64,000 nt of DNA, taken from an uncultured Clostridia bacterium. Lineage in GTDB: Bacteria > Bacillota > Clostridia > Lachnospirales > Anaerotignaceae. Positions within the stretch are counted from its first letter, which is position 1; the number at the start of each line of letters is the position of its first letter. Below, in pieces: positions 7,636-16,258 of the stretch. A program made the translations under genes and the position numbers. The notes under the pieces are model-generated. The model did no database searches. It was given only the letters and a program-made list of their open reading frames with translations, and was not told the origin of the DNA. The stretch is taken from assembly GCA_944378105.1 (NCBI GenBank), contig CALWGC010000001.1:38577-102576 (forward strand), read 5' to 3'.

Positions 7636-7806
7636 GGTTTTTTTCAACAAAATGAATTTTTTTGGTGAAAAAGAAGAATAGTAAGAAAATGTAAGAAATT
7701 CGCAATGGAAATTGGTACATTTTTGTGATACGCTAAACGTGAATCTTTTGACGAAAGGAAACTTTTTCCCTTTGTCAATGGTCTAAAAGATGGGAGGTGA
7801 GTAACG

Positions 7807-8541
7807 ATGGCGGACACGGCGATTCGTTTGCGTAATGTGAAAAAGATTTACCGCATGGGTGGCGAGTCCATCAAGGCAGTCAATAACGTTTCTCTGGACT
7901 TTTTGCGAGGAGAAATTTGCTGTTTGTTGGGCACTTCTGGTTCCGGGAAAAGTACGTTGCTAAACTTGATTTCCGGCTTGGAAAAGCCAACCAAAGGGGA
8001 AATCATTATGGAAAACAAACACGTGGAACGTATGAACGAGGATCAGCTGGCAAAATTTCGTCAACAGTACATTGGGTTTGTGTTCCAAAGCTATAACTTG
8101 TTGGGGACTTTAACGGCGTTAGAAAATGTAATGCTTCCGCTGGTGTTTCACCAGGTGAGCAAAAAAGAGCGGATGGAACGTGCCATGGAAATGTTGCGGG
8201 CCGTTGGTCTGGAAGACCGTGCCAACCATAAACCGTCAGAATTATCTGGGGGGCAGCAGCAAAGGGTTTCCATTGCGCGAGCCTTTGTCAACAATCCCCA
8301 AGTGGTTTTTGCTGATGAACCAACGGGAAACCTGGATACCAAAACGACCTATCAAATGATGGATTTGATGGTGGGCCTGGCCGGAAAGTACAAACAGACG
8401 ATGATCATTGTCACCCATGACTTGGAAATTTCCGTCTATGCCGATCGCATCATTCATTTGATGGACGGACGGGTGGATCGCATTGATCAAAACGAACATA
8501 AAATTCAATCGAGTGCGGAACTGGTACATGAAAACCAATAA
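7807..8541 (+). CDS. ABC transporter ATP-binding protein (MacB/LolD type)
   Basis: The 244-residue ATPase has Walker A GTSGSGKST at about 43-51, a Q-loop in FVFQSYNLL, the signature LSGGQQQRVSIARA, Walker B VVFADEPTGNLD and the switch His in VTHD. The YNLLGTLTALENVMLPL motif is typical of the MacB/LolD/FtsE-like class, which works mechanically on envelope substrates or exports peptides. GGGAGGTGAG precedes the ATG. It begins a four-gene operon: 12 bases to the CARDB-like surface protein, then the FtsX-type permease and a small membrane protein. Confidence 0.95.
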   Translation: MADTAIRLRNVKKIYRMGGESIKAVNNVSLDFLRGEICCLLGTSGSGKSTLLNLISGLEKPTKGEIIMENKHVERMNEDQLAKFRQQYIGFVFQSYNLLGTLTALENVMLPLVFHQVSKKERMERAMEMLRAVGLEDRANHKPSELSGGQQQRVSIARAFVNNPQVVFADEPTGNLDTKTTYQMMDLMVGLAGKYKQTMIIVTHDLEISVYADRIIHLMDGRVDRIDQNEHKIQSSAELVHENQ

Positions 8542-8553
8542 CGGAGGGATCGT

Positions 8554-10686
8554 ATGAAAAAGAGGAAATCGATTGTTTCGCTGCTGCTATTGCTGCTGTT
8601 GATGGTGCAGATGCTTTCTGGCCTTTCTTTCCAGGCCTTTGCAGCAGATGAGGAGGAAGCGCCGGCGGGGGCGCCCAAGATTACCATCGTCAACGGCCCT
8701 GTTTTCGATGTGGAAGCAGGAAAAGAAAATAAAGTTGAAGTCAGTGTGAAAAACTTGAGCAGCAATTTGGCCAACAGCATTTTGGTGATGCCAAAGCTCA
8801 AAGAGGTGGAAAATAATCCGCTGAATATTTCTTTGGATGCACCATCCAATAATATCAGCTCCATCTCGCCCAATGCAGGCAAAACCCTGACTTTTTTAGT
8901 AGATGTAGATCCTTTGGCCGAGGCCAAGACGTATGCAGTTGATGTGGATTTTTCCTATTTCAACACCGATGGTGTGAACTATACTTCCACATCCACCATT
9001 TATTTTAAAGTAACGAACTTCGCCGTGGGTAACACCCGTGTGACCATGGAAAATATCAAATTGACGCCATCTTCTTTGGAACTGGGCGGCAGTGGCACCT
9101 TGACGGCCGTGGTGAAAAACCCTGGGCCTTTGACCCTCTTGGGTGTAGAAGTGGCGCTGAGCGATTTGGATGCAGCCACCATCAGTGCCATTGGCGTCAA
9201 CAGTGTCAAAATCCCCACCTTCACCGTGGGCGATCAACGGACGGTCACGTTCCAGATTGCTGCCTCTGAGTCTTTGACCCCAGGCAACTATCCGGTGACC
9301 TTTCACATCACCGGGAAAGATGCCAACGGCGGCAGTGTCACCTTTACCCAACAGTATTATGTGTCTGTCGGCGGCAGCAGTGTGGGCGAAAAAGGGGAAC
9401 TGGAAATCATCAACATGAAAGAGCCAACCCAGACCTTTGGCGTCAACCAAAACTTTAATGTGACCTTTGATTTACATAACAAAGGCACAGCAACGGTGAA
9501 AAATGTCAAAGTATCGGCGGCCGAATATGGCGGCGAAGCCGGAAACGTGGTGCCAAAATCGGCCAGCGTGGAATCCTTTCCAACCATCGAAGCCGGAAAA
9601 ACGGTACCTGTCACCTTTACCTTTGCCCCAACGGGCAATGCCTCCACCAGAAACTATACCATTGAGTTTACGGTGGAATATGAACAAAACAATAAACAAG
9701 TTTCGTTCAAACAATATGCCGGTGTCAATGTTTCCAATCCCGAAAAGAAAGAGGATGGAGAAACCAAGGTCAGCAAGCCAAAAATCATCGTCAGCGAATA
9801 CCATGCCGATCCAAGAATTGTCATGGCTGGCGAAGAATTTGACCTTTCCATGACCTTCTTGAACACCCACGCCACAAAGGCCGTGAAAAACGTAAAGATG
9901 TATTTGACGATGGTGGAAGAAACGTCCAGCGAAAGCAAAACATCGGCCAATATTTTTACGCCGGTAGATAGCAGTAATACGTTCTACTTTGACTCCATTC
10001 CGTCCAAAGGAACGGTTTCTCAGTCCATTCGCCTTTATACCATGCCCGATGCCCAGCCAAAAACTTATACCGTCACGGTAAACTTTGAGTATGAAGATGC
10101 AGAAGGCAATGAATTTACGGCAACGGAATTGTTGGGGATCAATGTCAAACAATCCACCGAAGTGGAAACCAGTGAAATTGCCATGCCCCCAAGTCTGGAA
10201 ATGGGCATGTATAACAGCTTATACTTTGATATTTATAACACCGGCAATGTGGAACTTTCCAATGTGAAAGTTCTCTTAAGCGGTGACATTGATACGCAAA
10301 ACAAGAGCACCTATTTGGGCAACTGTACCAAAGGGGAAAGTTTGTACTTTGAAGGCAGCTTTGCCGTTTTAAATGAAGGGGAAAACAATGTGGTGATTAC
10401 CCTTTCCTACACCGACCCAAGTGGGGAAGAAATTACAAAAGACATGGAATACACCATCACCGGGACGGCCCCGATGCCGATGGACCCAACCATGGAGGGC
10501 ATGGACCCCACCATGGCCGAGCCACAAGAAGGCGGTAGCCGTACCATGCTCATCATTGGCGGCGTTGTGGTAGTGGTTGTGTTGGTGATTGTGGTTTTGG
10601 TTGTCAAACATGTGAAAAAGAAAAAAGCAGATGCCTATATTGCCCATGAAGAAGAGGACGACGAGGACGACGATAGAGAGCAATAA
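8554..10686 (+). CDS. Surface-anchored CARDB-like beta-sandwich protein of the ABC operon
   Basis: The 710-residue protein has a signal peptide (MKKRKSIVSLLLLLLLMVQM onward, cleavage probably after the AFA near residue 30). About five tandem immunoglobulin-like domains follow, with recurring phrases such as VEVSVKNLSSN, LTAVVKNPGP, VTFDLHNKGTATVKNVKV, LSMTFLNTHATKAVKNVKM and LYFDIYNTGNVELSNVKV, the NEW3/CARDB pattern. A membrane helix lies at about 667-688 (TMLIIGGVVVVVVLVIVVLV), with a Lys-rich then acidic tail inside. It is therefore a type I membrane protein with a large outer part. Lying between the ATPase and permease genes, it is probably a structural or substrate-binding partner of the transporter, comparable to the adaptor of tripartite MacAB pumps (inference). 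Confidence 0.85.
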   Translation: MKKRKSIVSLLLLLLLMVQMLSGLSFQAFAADEEEAPAGAPKITIVNGPVFDVEAGKENKVEVSVKNLSSNLANSILVMPKLKEVENNPLNISLDAPSNNISSISPNAGKTLTFLVDVDPLAEAKTYAVDVDFSYFNTDGVNYTSTSTIYFKVTNFAVGNTRVTMENIKLTPSSLELGGSGTLTAVVKNPGPLTLLGVEVALSDLDAATISAIGVNSVKIPTFTVGDQRTVTFQIAASESLTPGNYPVTFHITGKDANGGSVTFTQQYYVSVGGSSVGEKGELEIINMKEPTQTFGVNQNFNVTFDLHNKGTATVKNVKVSAAEYGGEAGNVVPKSASVESFPTIEAGKTVPVTFTFAPTGNASTRNYTIEFTVEYEQNNKQVSFKQYAGVNVSNPEKKEDGETKVSKPKIIVSEYHADPRIVMAGEEFDLSMTFLNTHATKAVKNVKMYLTMVEETSSESKTSANIFTPVDSSNTFYFDSIPSKGTVSQSIRLYTMPDAQPKTYTVTVNFEYEDAEGNEFTATELLGINVKQSTEVETSEIAMPPSLEMGMYNSLYFDIYNTGNVELSNVKVLLSGDIDTQNKSTYLGNCTKGESLYFEGSFAVLNEGENNVVITLSYTDPSGEEITKDMEYTITGTAPMPMDPTMEGMDPTMAEPQEGGSRTMLIIGGVVVVVVLVIVVLVVKHVKKKKADAYIAHEEEDDEDDDREQ

Positions 10687-10701
10687 GAAAGGAAAAGGCC
10701 T

Positions 10702-11979
10702 ATGAATGGAATCGATTTAATTGCCATGGCCGCAAAAAACCTTTGGAAGCGAAAGCTGAGGACCTTTCTGACGGTGCTGGGTGTCATCATTGGCACGGCC
10801 TCCATCGTGGTGATGATTTCCGTCGGCATTGGGATGAACCGCGGTTTTGAAGAACAGCTCTCCCAAATTGGTAGCTTAACAGTCATCGAAGTTTCCAAGC
10901 CCTGGAGCAACGAAAAAAGCGGGCAAAAGACAGCCCAGCTGGATACCAAGACATTGGAACAAATTGCAGCCATCGAAGGGGTGGAAGTGGTGACCCCGGT
11001 GGTCAATCAGTATTTTTTGCTGGTCAGTGGCCGTTATGTGGCCGATTGCAGCGTGACTGGGATTTTGCCGGAAGCCATGGAGCCTTTGGGCTATAAAGTG
11101 TCGGAGGGCCGCTGTCTGCAAGAAGGCGACACCATTGAAATGGTGATGGGCGGTTATGTGGCAGAAAATTTTTACAATCCGAAATTAAGTAGCCGTGCCC
11201 GCTGGAGTTCGGAAAACATGATTCAAGTCAACCCCATGGAAGACAAGTTTCAGCTTTCTTTGGACTATGGCTATGGTACGAAACATGCAAATAAGAGTTT
11301 AAAACTGAAAAAAGTGAATGTGGTTGGCGTGCTGGACCAAAATTCCGGTGATAGCTGGTCTTCGGTGATGCCGCTAAGCCAAGTGGAAAAACTGCAGGCA
11401 GAAATGAATAAGGCTAACGGCGAAAAAACCAAAAGCCGTTCGGCCGGGTACGAGAACGCCAAGGTAAAAGTAACCGATATGGACGATGTCAATCGGGTAC
11501 AGCAAGCCATCAAAGATATGGGCTTTGAGGCATACAGCTTGAAAGAAAGTTTGGATGCCATGCAGGAAACCAGCAAGATGTTGCAGATGGTGCTGGGCGC
11601 CATCGGCGCCATTTCGCTGATTGTGGCCGCCATTGGGATTACCAACACCATGGTGATGAGCATTTATGAACGCACCAGAGAAATTGGTGTCATGAAAGTG
11701 ATTGGGGCCACATTGCCGGATATCCGCAACCTGTTTTTGACAGAGGCAGCCTTTATCGGTTTGATGGGCGGTTTGGTTGGCGTCGCAGTCAGCTTTGGCG
11801 TCAGCAAAATCGTCAATATCGTCGGGGCCGCAACGGGACAGACGACATTGTCTTATATCCCTTGGTGGCTTGCCATCCTCAGTGTTGTTTTTGCAACGCT
11901 GATTGGGATTTTGGCCGGTTACTTCCCGGCCAGACGGGCCATGCGGTTAAGTGCGCTGGCCGCCATTCGCACAGAGTAA
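10702..11979 (+). CDS. ABC transporter permease (MacB/FtsX family)
   Basis: The 425-residue protein has the MacB plan: an N-terminal helix (LRTFLTVLGVIIGTASIVVMISVG, about 18-41), a periplasmic-type MacB core domain of about 250 residues containing TPVVNQYFLLVSG, then three C-terminal helices at about 295-315 (MVLGAIGAISLIVAAIGITN), 347-370 and 385-410 (IPWWLAILSVVFATLIGILAGY). TREIGVMKVIGAT is the FtsX signature after the second helix. AAGAAAGGAAAAGG precedes the ATG. It forms the exporter with the ATPase at 7807. Confidence 0.95.
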   Translation: MNGIDLIAMAAKNLWKRKLRTFLTVLGVIIGTASIVVMISVGIGMNRGFEEQLSQIGSLTVIEVSKPWSNEKSGQKTAQLDTKTLEQIAAIEGVEVVTPVVNQYFLLVSGRYVADCSVTGILPEAMEPLGYKVSEGRCLQEGDTIEMVMGGYVAENFYNPKLSSRARWSSENMIQVNPMEDKFQLSLDYGYGTKHANKSLKLKKVNVVGVLDQNSGDSWSSVMPLSQVEKLQAEMNKANGEKTKSRSAGYENAKVKVTDMDDVNRVQQAIKDMGFEAYSLKESLDAMQETSKMLQMVLGAIGAISLIVAAIGITNTMVMSIYERTREIGVMKVIGATLPDIRNLFLTEAAFIGLMGGLVGVAVSFGVSKIVNIVGAATGQTTLSYIPWWLAILSVVFATLIGILAGYFPARRAMRLSALAAIRTE

Positions 11980-11995
11980 GAAAGGATTTTGGGTC

Positions 11996-12436
11996 ATGAG
12001 GAAGGATGAAGTGTTTCGCCGTCTGATTTTATTGGCGGCGGCGGCTGGGTTATTGATGCGGGTGATTTTATACCAAGTGGTTTGGCTTTTGGTGCGGCAA
12101 AGTCCGCAGCTGGAGCAGGAAATGCTGGTATGGATTTACGGGATGCGCATTTTTGTCAGCATCGTGCTGTTTTTTGCCGTGGGATTTTTGATGCGGCAAA
12201 AACGGTATAGCAGAAAACAGTTGTTTTTGGCCACAGGAAAACTGATGGGCTATGGCTTGGCCATTTTGGTGCTGGAGCAGGCCTTGGGGGCCAACGTATT
12301 CACCTATTGGCTTTATTTGCCGTTGGAGCTGTTTTCCTGGATTCAGTTGGTGTTAAACAACGTGTTGCCGGCGGCCGTGGCTGTGCTGCCCAGCGTTGCG
12401 GCACCGCTGTTCTGGTCTTTGTTTGGGAAAAAATAA
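11996..12436 (+). CDS. Small membrane protein of the ABC operon, unknown function
   Basis: The 146-residue protein has four predicted membrane helices, at about 9-30 (LILLAAAAGLLMRVILYQVV), 48-66, 80-98 and 110-135. I recognise no family. The ATG at 11996 was chosen because AGAAAGGA lies about 10 bases upstream and the previous gene stops at 11979; an upstream ATG at 11951 would overlap the permease. It is followed by a strong terminator, so it closes the transporter operon and may assist the permease (inference). Confidence 0.75.
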   Translation: MRKDEVFRRLILLAAAAGLLMRVILYQVVWLLVRQSPQLEQEMLVWIYGMRIFVSIVLFFAVGFLMRQKRYSRKQLFLATGKLMGYGLAILVLEQALGANVFTYWLYLPLELFSWIQLVLNNVLPAAVAVLPSVAAPLFWSLFGKK

Positions 12437-12470
12437 AAGGCGTTTTGCTGGAGAAGAAAAAACGCCAAAG

Positions 12471-12517
12471 AAAAACCGCCCAGGCACTGGAAAAACCAGT
12501 GGCCTGTGCGGTTTTTT
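12471..12517. terminator. Bidirectional terminator between the ABC operon and rsmA
   Basis: AAAAACCGCCCAGGCACTGG pairs with CCAGTGGCCTGTGCGGTTTT across a 5-base loop, with A and T runs on both sides. It serves both convergent operons. Confidence 0.85.
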
Positions 12518-12522
12518 GTTGT

Positions 12523-13392
12523 TTAACGATAAGGATATAAGGCATTGGCCAAGGAAGCAAATTGTTCCACCGATAAAGTCTCTCCCCGTACGGTGGGGGA
12601 AAGATGGAGGGTTTCCAGCACCGAAAGCAGTTCTTCTTTGGTGCAAGAAAGGCCTGCCGTGGCGCTTAAGGTGTTGACCAGGGTTTTTCGCCGTTGGGCA
12701 AAGGCGCTTTTGACAATCCGGAAGAAAAAGGCGCGGTCTGTCACCTCTGGCCGATGGTTTTGGCCAATGTGTAACGTAATGACGGCACTATCCACTTTGG
12801 GCCGGGGCATGAAACAAGCCGGCGGCACAATAAAGTCTGGATGGGGTGTGCTGTAAAACTGCACCGCCACCGATAAAGCGCCATAGTCTTTGCTCCCCGG
12901 GGCGGCCTGCATTCGATCGGCCACTTCCCGCTGCACCATGACGGTGATGGAGGTGATGGGATATTCTTTTTCCAAGAGCTCCATCAAAATGGGGGTGGTG
13001 ATGTAATAAGGCAAATTGGCTGCTACTTTGATGGGGTTGCCATGATTTTTTTCTGCAATCAATTTCCCCAGATCCAGTTTTAATACGTCGCTGTGGATGA
13101 TGGTCAAATTGTCATATCCGCCCACAGTTTCTTTTAAAATGGGGATCAAATGATCGTCAATTTCCACTGCCACCACGTTTTTGGCGTTTTCGGCCAAAAA
13201 CTGAGTGAGGCTTCCAATGCCGGGCCCGATTTCCAGCACAAAATCCTGGTCAGAAATGTCGGCCGCCGAGATCATGTTTTGCAGTACGTTGGCATCAATC
13301 AAGAAATTTTGGCCATAGTTTTTCTTAAAATAAAAAGCGTTTTGTTCGATGATTTCCTTCGTTTTCGAAGGCGTTGCAATGCGTTCTATCAT
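12523..13392 (-). CDS. rsmA: 16S rRNA (adenine1518/1519-N6)-dimethyltransferase
   Basis: The 289-residue protein transfers four methyl groups from S-adenosylmethionine to two adenines of 16S helix 45 in late 30S assembly. Motifs: KNYGQNFLIDANVL near the N-terminus, motif I VLEIGPGIGSLT at about 54-65, VVAVEIDD, and the catalytic NLPYYI (motif IV) at about 124-129, then PKVDSAVI. The C-terminal helical domain is complete. The ribosome site before the ATG at 13392 is weak (AGGATG), and the stop codon of the upstream gene lies 4 bases away, so translational coupling is likely. Confidence 0.96.
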   Translation of the reverse strand: MIERIATPSKTKEIIEQNAFYFKKNYGQNFLIDANVLQNMISAADISDQDFVLEIGPGIGSLTQFLAENAKNVVAVEIDDHLIPILKETVGGYDNLTIIHSDVLKLDLGKLIAEKNHGNPIKVAANLPYYITTPILMELLEKEYPITSITVMVQREVADRMQAAPGSKDYGALSVAVQFYSTPHPDFIVPPACFMPRPKVDSAVITLHIGQNHRPEVTDRAFFFRIVKSAFAQRRKTLVNTLSATAGLSCTKEELLSVLETLHLSPTVRGETLSVEQFASLANALYPYR

Positions 13393-13396
13393 AGTT

Positions 13397-13900
13397 TCAT
13401 CCTATTCCCAATGAGGCCAAAAGGCCATACGACAAGATCGACATAATGATACCGGCGGTTAGTACGCCAAGCGAAATCACCACAAAGGACTTTCCTTTTT
13501 TCATATGCAGCAAACAGCTTAACAGTGCGCCCGTCCAGGCACCGGTGCCAGGCAGGGGGACGGCCACAAAGAGGTAAAGCCCAAAATAGCCAAAGCGTTC
13601 AATTTGGCTCTTTTTTGCCAGCGTTCTTTTTTCAATGCGGTTGACTAGGCCGGCCAACGGTGTTTTTTTCAGCCAGCGGAAAATGGCGTTAATCAAAATC
13701 AAAATAAACGGAATGGGTAGTATGTTTCCCACAAAAGCAATGGGAAACGACTGTAACAGTGGCACAGAGAGGGCATAACCGGCCAAAATACCGCCTCTTA
13801 ATTCCAAAATGGGAAACAGAGAGACGACAAACACAATGCCTTGGGCTGCCACCAAGCCACCTAAATGGTCTACAAAAAAAGATACCAGTTGTTCGGTCAT
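13397..13900 (-). CDS. Small multidrug-export-type membrane protein (COG2426)
   Basis: The 167-residue protein has about five hydrophobic segments. SLFPILELRGGILAGYALSV at about 27-46 and YLFVAVPLPGTGAWTGALLS at about 109-128 match the Sm_multidrug_ex family; the repeated P-x-P/G-x-G pattern also recalls DedA-like half-repeats. The transported substrate is not established; the family name rests on weak evidence. AAAGGAGGTTTCT precedes the ATG at 13900. It is the first gene of a two-gene unit with rsmA. Confidence 0.8.
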   Translation of the reverse strand: MTEQLVSFFVDHLGGLVAAQGIVFVVSLFPILELRGGILAGYALSVPLLQSFPIAFVGNILPIPFILILINAIFRWLKKTPLAGLVNRIEKRTLAKKSQIERFGYFGLYLFVAVPLPGTGAWTGALLSCLLHMKKGKSFVVISLGVLTAGIIMSILSYGLLASLGIG

Positions 13901-14006
13901 AGAAACCTCCTTTCAAGCTTTCATTATAGAGGACCAAGACTCTTTTTGTCAATGCGAATATTTCGCCCTTTTGGCACATATATAAGGGAACAAGGAGGGA
14001 TGAGAG

Positions 14007-15776
14007 ATGCAGGAACCAAAATACATCCGAAAGAGTTTTATTTTGCAGCAAGAAACCAAGGGCTTTTCGTCCCAGGGCCAGGTGTTGGCAGGTGTGTTAA
14101 GCGGTAACGGCCAAACCGCCTCCATCACCGTCAGCGGCAAGGTGGAAGAAGGCGCACATATTTTTTTGGCAAAGCCACAGGCAGGCGGTACCGGCTGGGT
14201 GGACTTGGGGATTCCGGGGACCATTTTTTCCATGACCGATGTGGGACAAACGGGTTATCCGCTGGAGGAATTTGATGTGGTCCTTTGCGGGCAGGTGCAG
14301 GCAGACGGAAGTTTTCCTTGGTGGGTTTCGGTGGGCTACTTTGGCAGACAGCGGGCCTGGAGGGGCCGCGTGTTTGCACTGGAACAAAGCCAAGGGGCGA
14401 AGGAACGGGCAAAACAGATGGAAAGCCCATTTGTGAAAAGCAAACAGGCCACAACAGAACCACAAAGGGCGCCAAAAGAAACCACCCCAGTGCCAGATGG
14501 CGCCAAAGGGCAAAAGGAGGCGCAGGCCGCAGAAGAAACGCCGAAGTGGACGGATGAAAAACCCACCATGGAGGACGTGGGGAATACCTTCCGGCAGTTA
14601 TTGGAGCGGTTTCGAAAAGATGTGCCCACCGAATCCATTGGGGCCGTCCATTGGAAAGAGTTGTTTGGCCAAAAACCCATGAAGGCAGCGTCCCGCGAAG
14701 AAGCCGAGCCCCTCTCCCCCATGGAGGGCGAAGGCAAGGGGTTTGCCTCTGTCACTTGGCCCAGACAAAAACAGACGGCGCTTCCCCTGCAAAGCCAGAA
14801 CACAAAGCAGGAAACCCCGGCGCCCTTTGGCATAGCAAAGGCGCCAAAAGCAGAAACTTCCGTTTCCAAAGCAGAACAGGAAATGGGCAAAAGAAACATC
14901 CAAGAAATGCCCGCTCCAAAAGAAACGCCGTCTTTCCAGTCCCAGACGGGGACAAAAGCAGAAGAGGGGTGTCAGAAATCTCCATCTTCTGCGGCATCCA
15001 AGCACCAAAAAACCCCCATTGTGGCCTTTCCTCTCAAAGAGACGCCTGCGCCTTCTGCCAAAGAAGCAGAAGACATGACGGCCCCACAGACCGAAATGCC
15101 GTCGCCTTGGGAAGTGCTGTTACAGCGGCAGATAGAAGCCATTGGGGCTCGTTCGGCGGCAGAGGAAGGCTGTTGGCCCGATGAGACATCCTGGAGAACG
15201 TCAGGCGCACTGCAAGAAGAAGCAACTCTTTCGGAAACGTTGCTGGAGCCAGAACAAACCTTGGAAGAATATTTACAACAAAAAGAGGCATCCAAACAAG
15301 AATCCTCTTCTGACTCCATGCAGGACGCCCAAACCGTTTCCAATCCAGTTTCCAATCAGAAAGACGCTTCCCATGTAACGCCAATGGAACCGGCCAAAAC
15401 CCAAACATCCCAAAAGGAAGATGCGTCACAGTGGGAAGCATACTGGAACCAATTTTGCGCAAACCATGCCCCCATGGCGCCCTTTGCCAGAGAGGATACC
15501 CAATGGTTGCGCATTTGCAGGGAAGAATTATGGCTTTTGCCAAGAAAAGCCCAGACCTTTGCCGACGGATCGGTGGTGGCCTTGGGCGATAAGAAATACC
15601 GTCATTTGCTCTTTGGCAAAAATGCCGATGGCCAGTTCTTCTTGGCCGTACCCGGTCAATACCTGCAAGCAAGCCGTAAAACGGCACAACAAGAAGGCTT
15701 TTTCGATTTCTGGAGCAAAGGAGACCAAGAGGCCAAAGAAGGCAGCTATGGCTATTGGATGGGCCATTTACAATGA
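14007..15776 (+). CDS. Uncharacterised 589-residue protein with two end domains and a long low-complexity middle
   Basis: I do not recognise a named function. Residues 1-130 are a compact, beta-rich domain (ITVSGKVEEGAHIFLAKPQ, then VDLGIPGTIFSMTDVGQTGY and VSVGYFGRQRAWRGRVF). Residues about 135-470 are rich in Lys, Glu, Ala, Pro, Gln and Thr, hold many degenerate ETP/KETP segments and are surely disordered. Residues about 475-589 form a second domain, rich in Trp and aromatics (WEAYWNQFCANHAPMAPF, then RHLLFGKNADGQFFLAVPGQ and GSYGYWMGHLQ). It has no signal peptide or membrane helix. AAGGAGGGATGAGAG precedes the ATG. Proteins of this two-end-domain type seem common in Lachnospirales, but I cannot name a pathway. 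It is a single gene with a terminator behind it. Confidence 0.75.
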   Translation: MQEPKYIRKSFILQQETKGFSSQGQVLAGVLSGNGQTASITVSGKVEEGAHIFLAKPQAGGTGWVDLGIPGTIFSMTDVGQTGYPLEEFDVVLCGQVQADGSFPWWVSVGYFGRQRAWRGRVFALEQSQGAKERAKQMESPFVKSKQATTEPQRAPKETTPVPDGAKGQKEAQAAEETPKWTDEKPTMEDVGNTFRQLLERFRKDVPTESIGAVHWKELFGQKPMKAASREEAEPLSPMEGEGKGFASVTWPRQKQTALPLQSQNTKQETPAPFGIAKAPKAETSVSKAEQEMGKRNIQEMPAPKETPSFQSQTGTKAEEGCQKSPSSAASKHQKTPIVAFPLKETPAPSAKEAEDMTAPQTEMPSPWEVLLQRQIEAIGARSAAEEGCWPDETSWRTSGALQEEATLSETLLEPEQTLEEYLQQKEASKQESSSDSMQDAQTVSNPVSNQKDASHVTPMEPAKTQTSQKEDASQWEAYWNQFCANHAPMAPFAREDTQWLRICREELWLLPRKAQTFADGSVVALGDKKYRHLLFGKNADGQFFLAVPGQYLQASRKTAQQEGFFDFWSKGDQEAKEGSYGYWMGHLQ

Positions 15777-15783
15777 ACCAAAG

Positions 15784-15821
15784 CCGGCACCAGCAACCTG
15801 GTGCCGGGATGCTTTCTTTTT
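15784..15821 (+). terminator. Intrinsic terminator after the 589-residue protein gene
   Basis: CCGGCACCAG pairs perfectly with CTGGTGCCGG. The T-rich tract starts five bases later, which is loose spacing. Confidence 0.65.
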
Positions 15822-15863
15822 TGAAATACAGGAAAAAAGACGGAAAAAAAGACAAAAAAATGA

Positions 15864-15892
15864 TTGACAAGGACAAAAGGCAGTGCTATAGT
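15864..15892 (+). promoter_or_regulatory. Sigma-A promoter of the feo operon
   Basis: TTGACA (15864-15869), a 17-base spacer and TATAGT (15887-15892). The operator palindrome starts 8 bases downstream. Confidence 0.8.
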
Positions 15893-15899
15893 TAAGTAG

Positions 15900-15917
15900 A
15901 GTTAGAGAATGCTAACT
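15900..15917. promoter_or_regulatory. Metalloregulator-type operator of feoA
   Basis: AGTTAG-AGAATG-CTAACT has the same arms and spacing as both flavodoxin sites. It covers the expected transcription start, which fits iron-dependent repression. Confidence 0.75.
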
Positions 15918-15941
15918 AAATAAAAAAGGAGGATCTTCGGA

Positions 15942-16154
15942 ATGAACTTGACCAACGCAGTGGAAGGAAAAGAATATAAAATCAGAGAAATTGCAACGGA
16001 TGATGAAGAATTGAATGCATTCTTGTTCTCTCTGGGCTGCTACAGCGGGGAACCCATCACGGTCATTTCTCATTTGAAAGGCGGCTGTGTTGTTTCCATC
16101 AAAGACGGCAGATATACCATCGACCACCAGCTGGCAAAGGCGATTTTGATTTAA
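15942..16154 (+). CDS. feoA: Ferrous iron transport protein A
   Basis: The 70-residue protein has the SH3-like FeoA fold: YKIREIATDDEELNAFLFSL, the LGCYSGEPITVISHLKGGCV strand pair (the usual LG-x-x-x-G-x-x-I pattern) and a closing VSIKDGRYTIDHQLAKAI. FeoA is a cytosolic accessory of FeoB. AAGGAGGAT precedes the ATG. The operator at 15900-15917 and the weaker site at 16195-16212, between feoA and feoB, suggest metal control of both genes. Confidence 0.93.
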   Translation: MNLTNAVEGKEYKIREIATDDEELNAFLFSLGCYSGEPITVISHLKGGCVVSIKDGRYTIDHQLAKAILI

Positions 16155-16194
16155 CGCGTCAGTCGCCGGCGCAAGCTGTGTTTTTTTCACTGGG

Positions 16195-16212
16195 GATTAG
16201 TTTAAGCTAACT
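16195..16212. promoter_or_regulatory. Possible second feo operator between feoA and feoB
   Basis: GATTAG-TTTAAG-CTAACT keeps the TTAG-N6-CTAA core and N6 spacing of the feoA and flavodoxin sites, with two mismatches in the left arm. No promoter was recognised next to it. Confidence 0.5.
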
Positions 16213-16258
16213 TCCGAATCTCTTTTTGTCATTGTTTTACCAATAAGGAGGAGTAACC

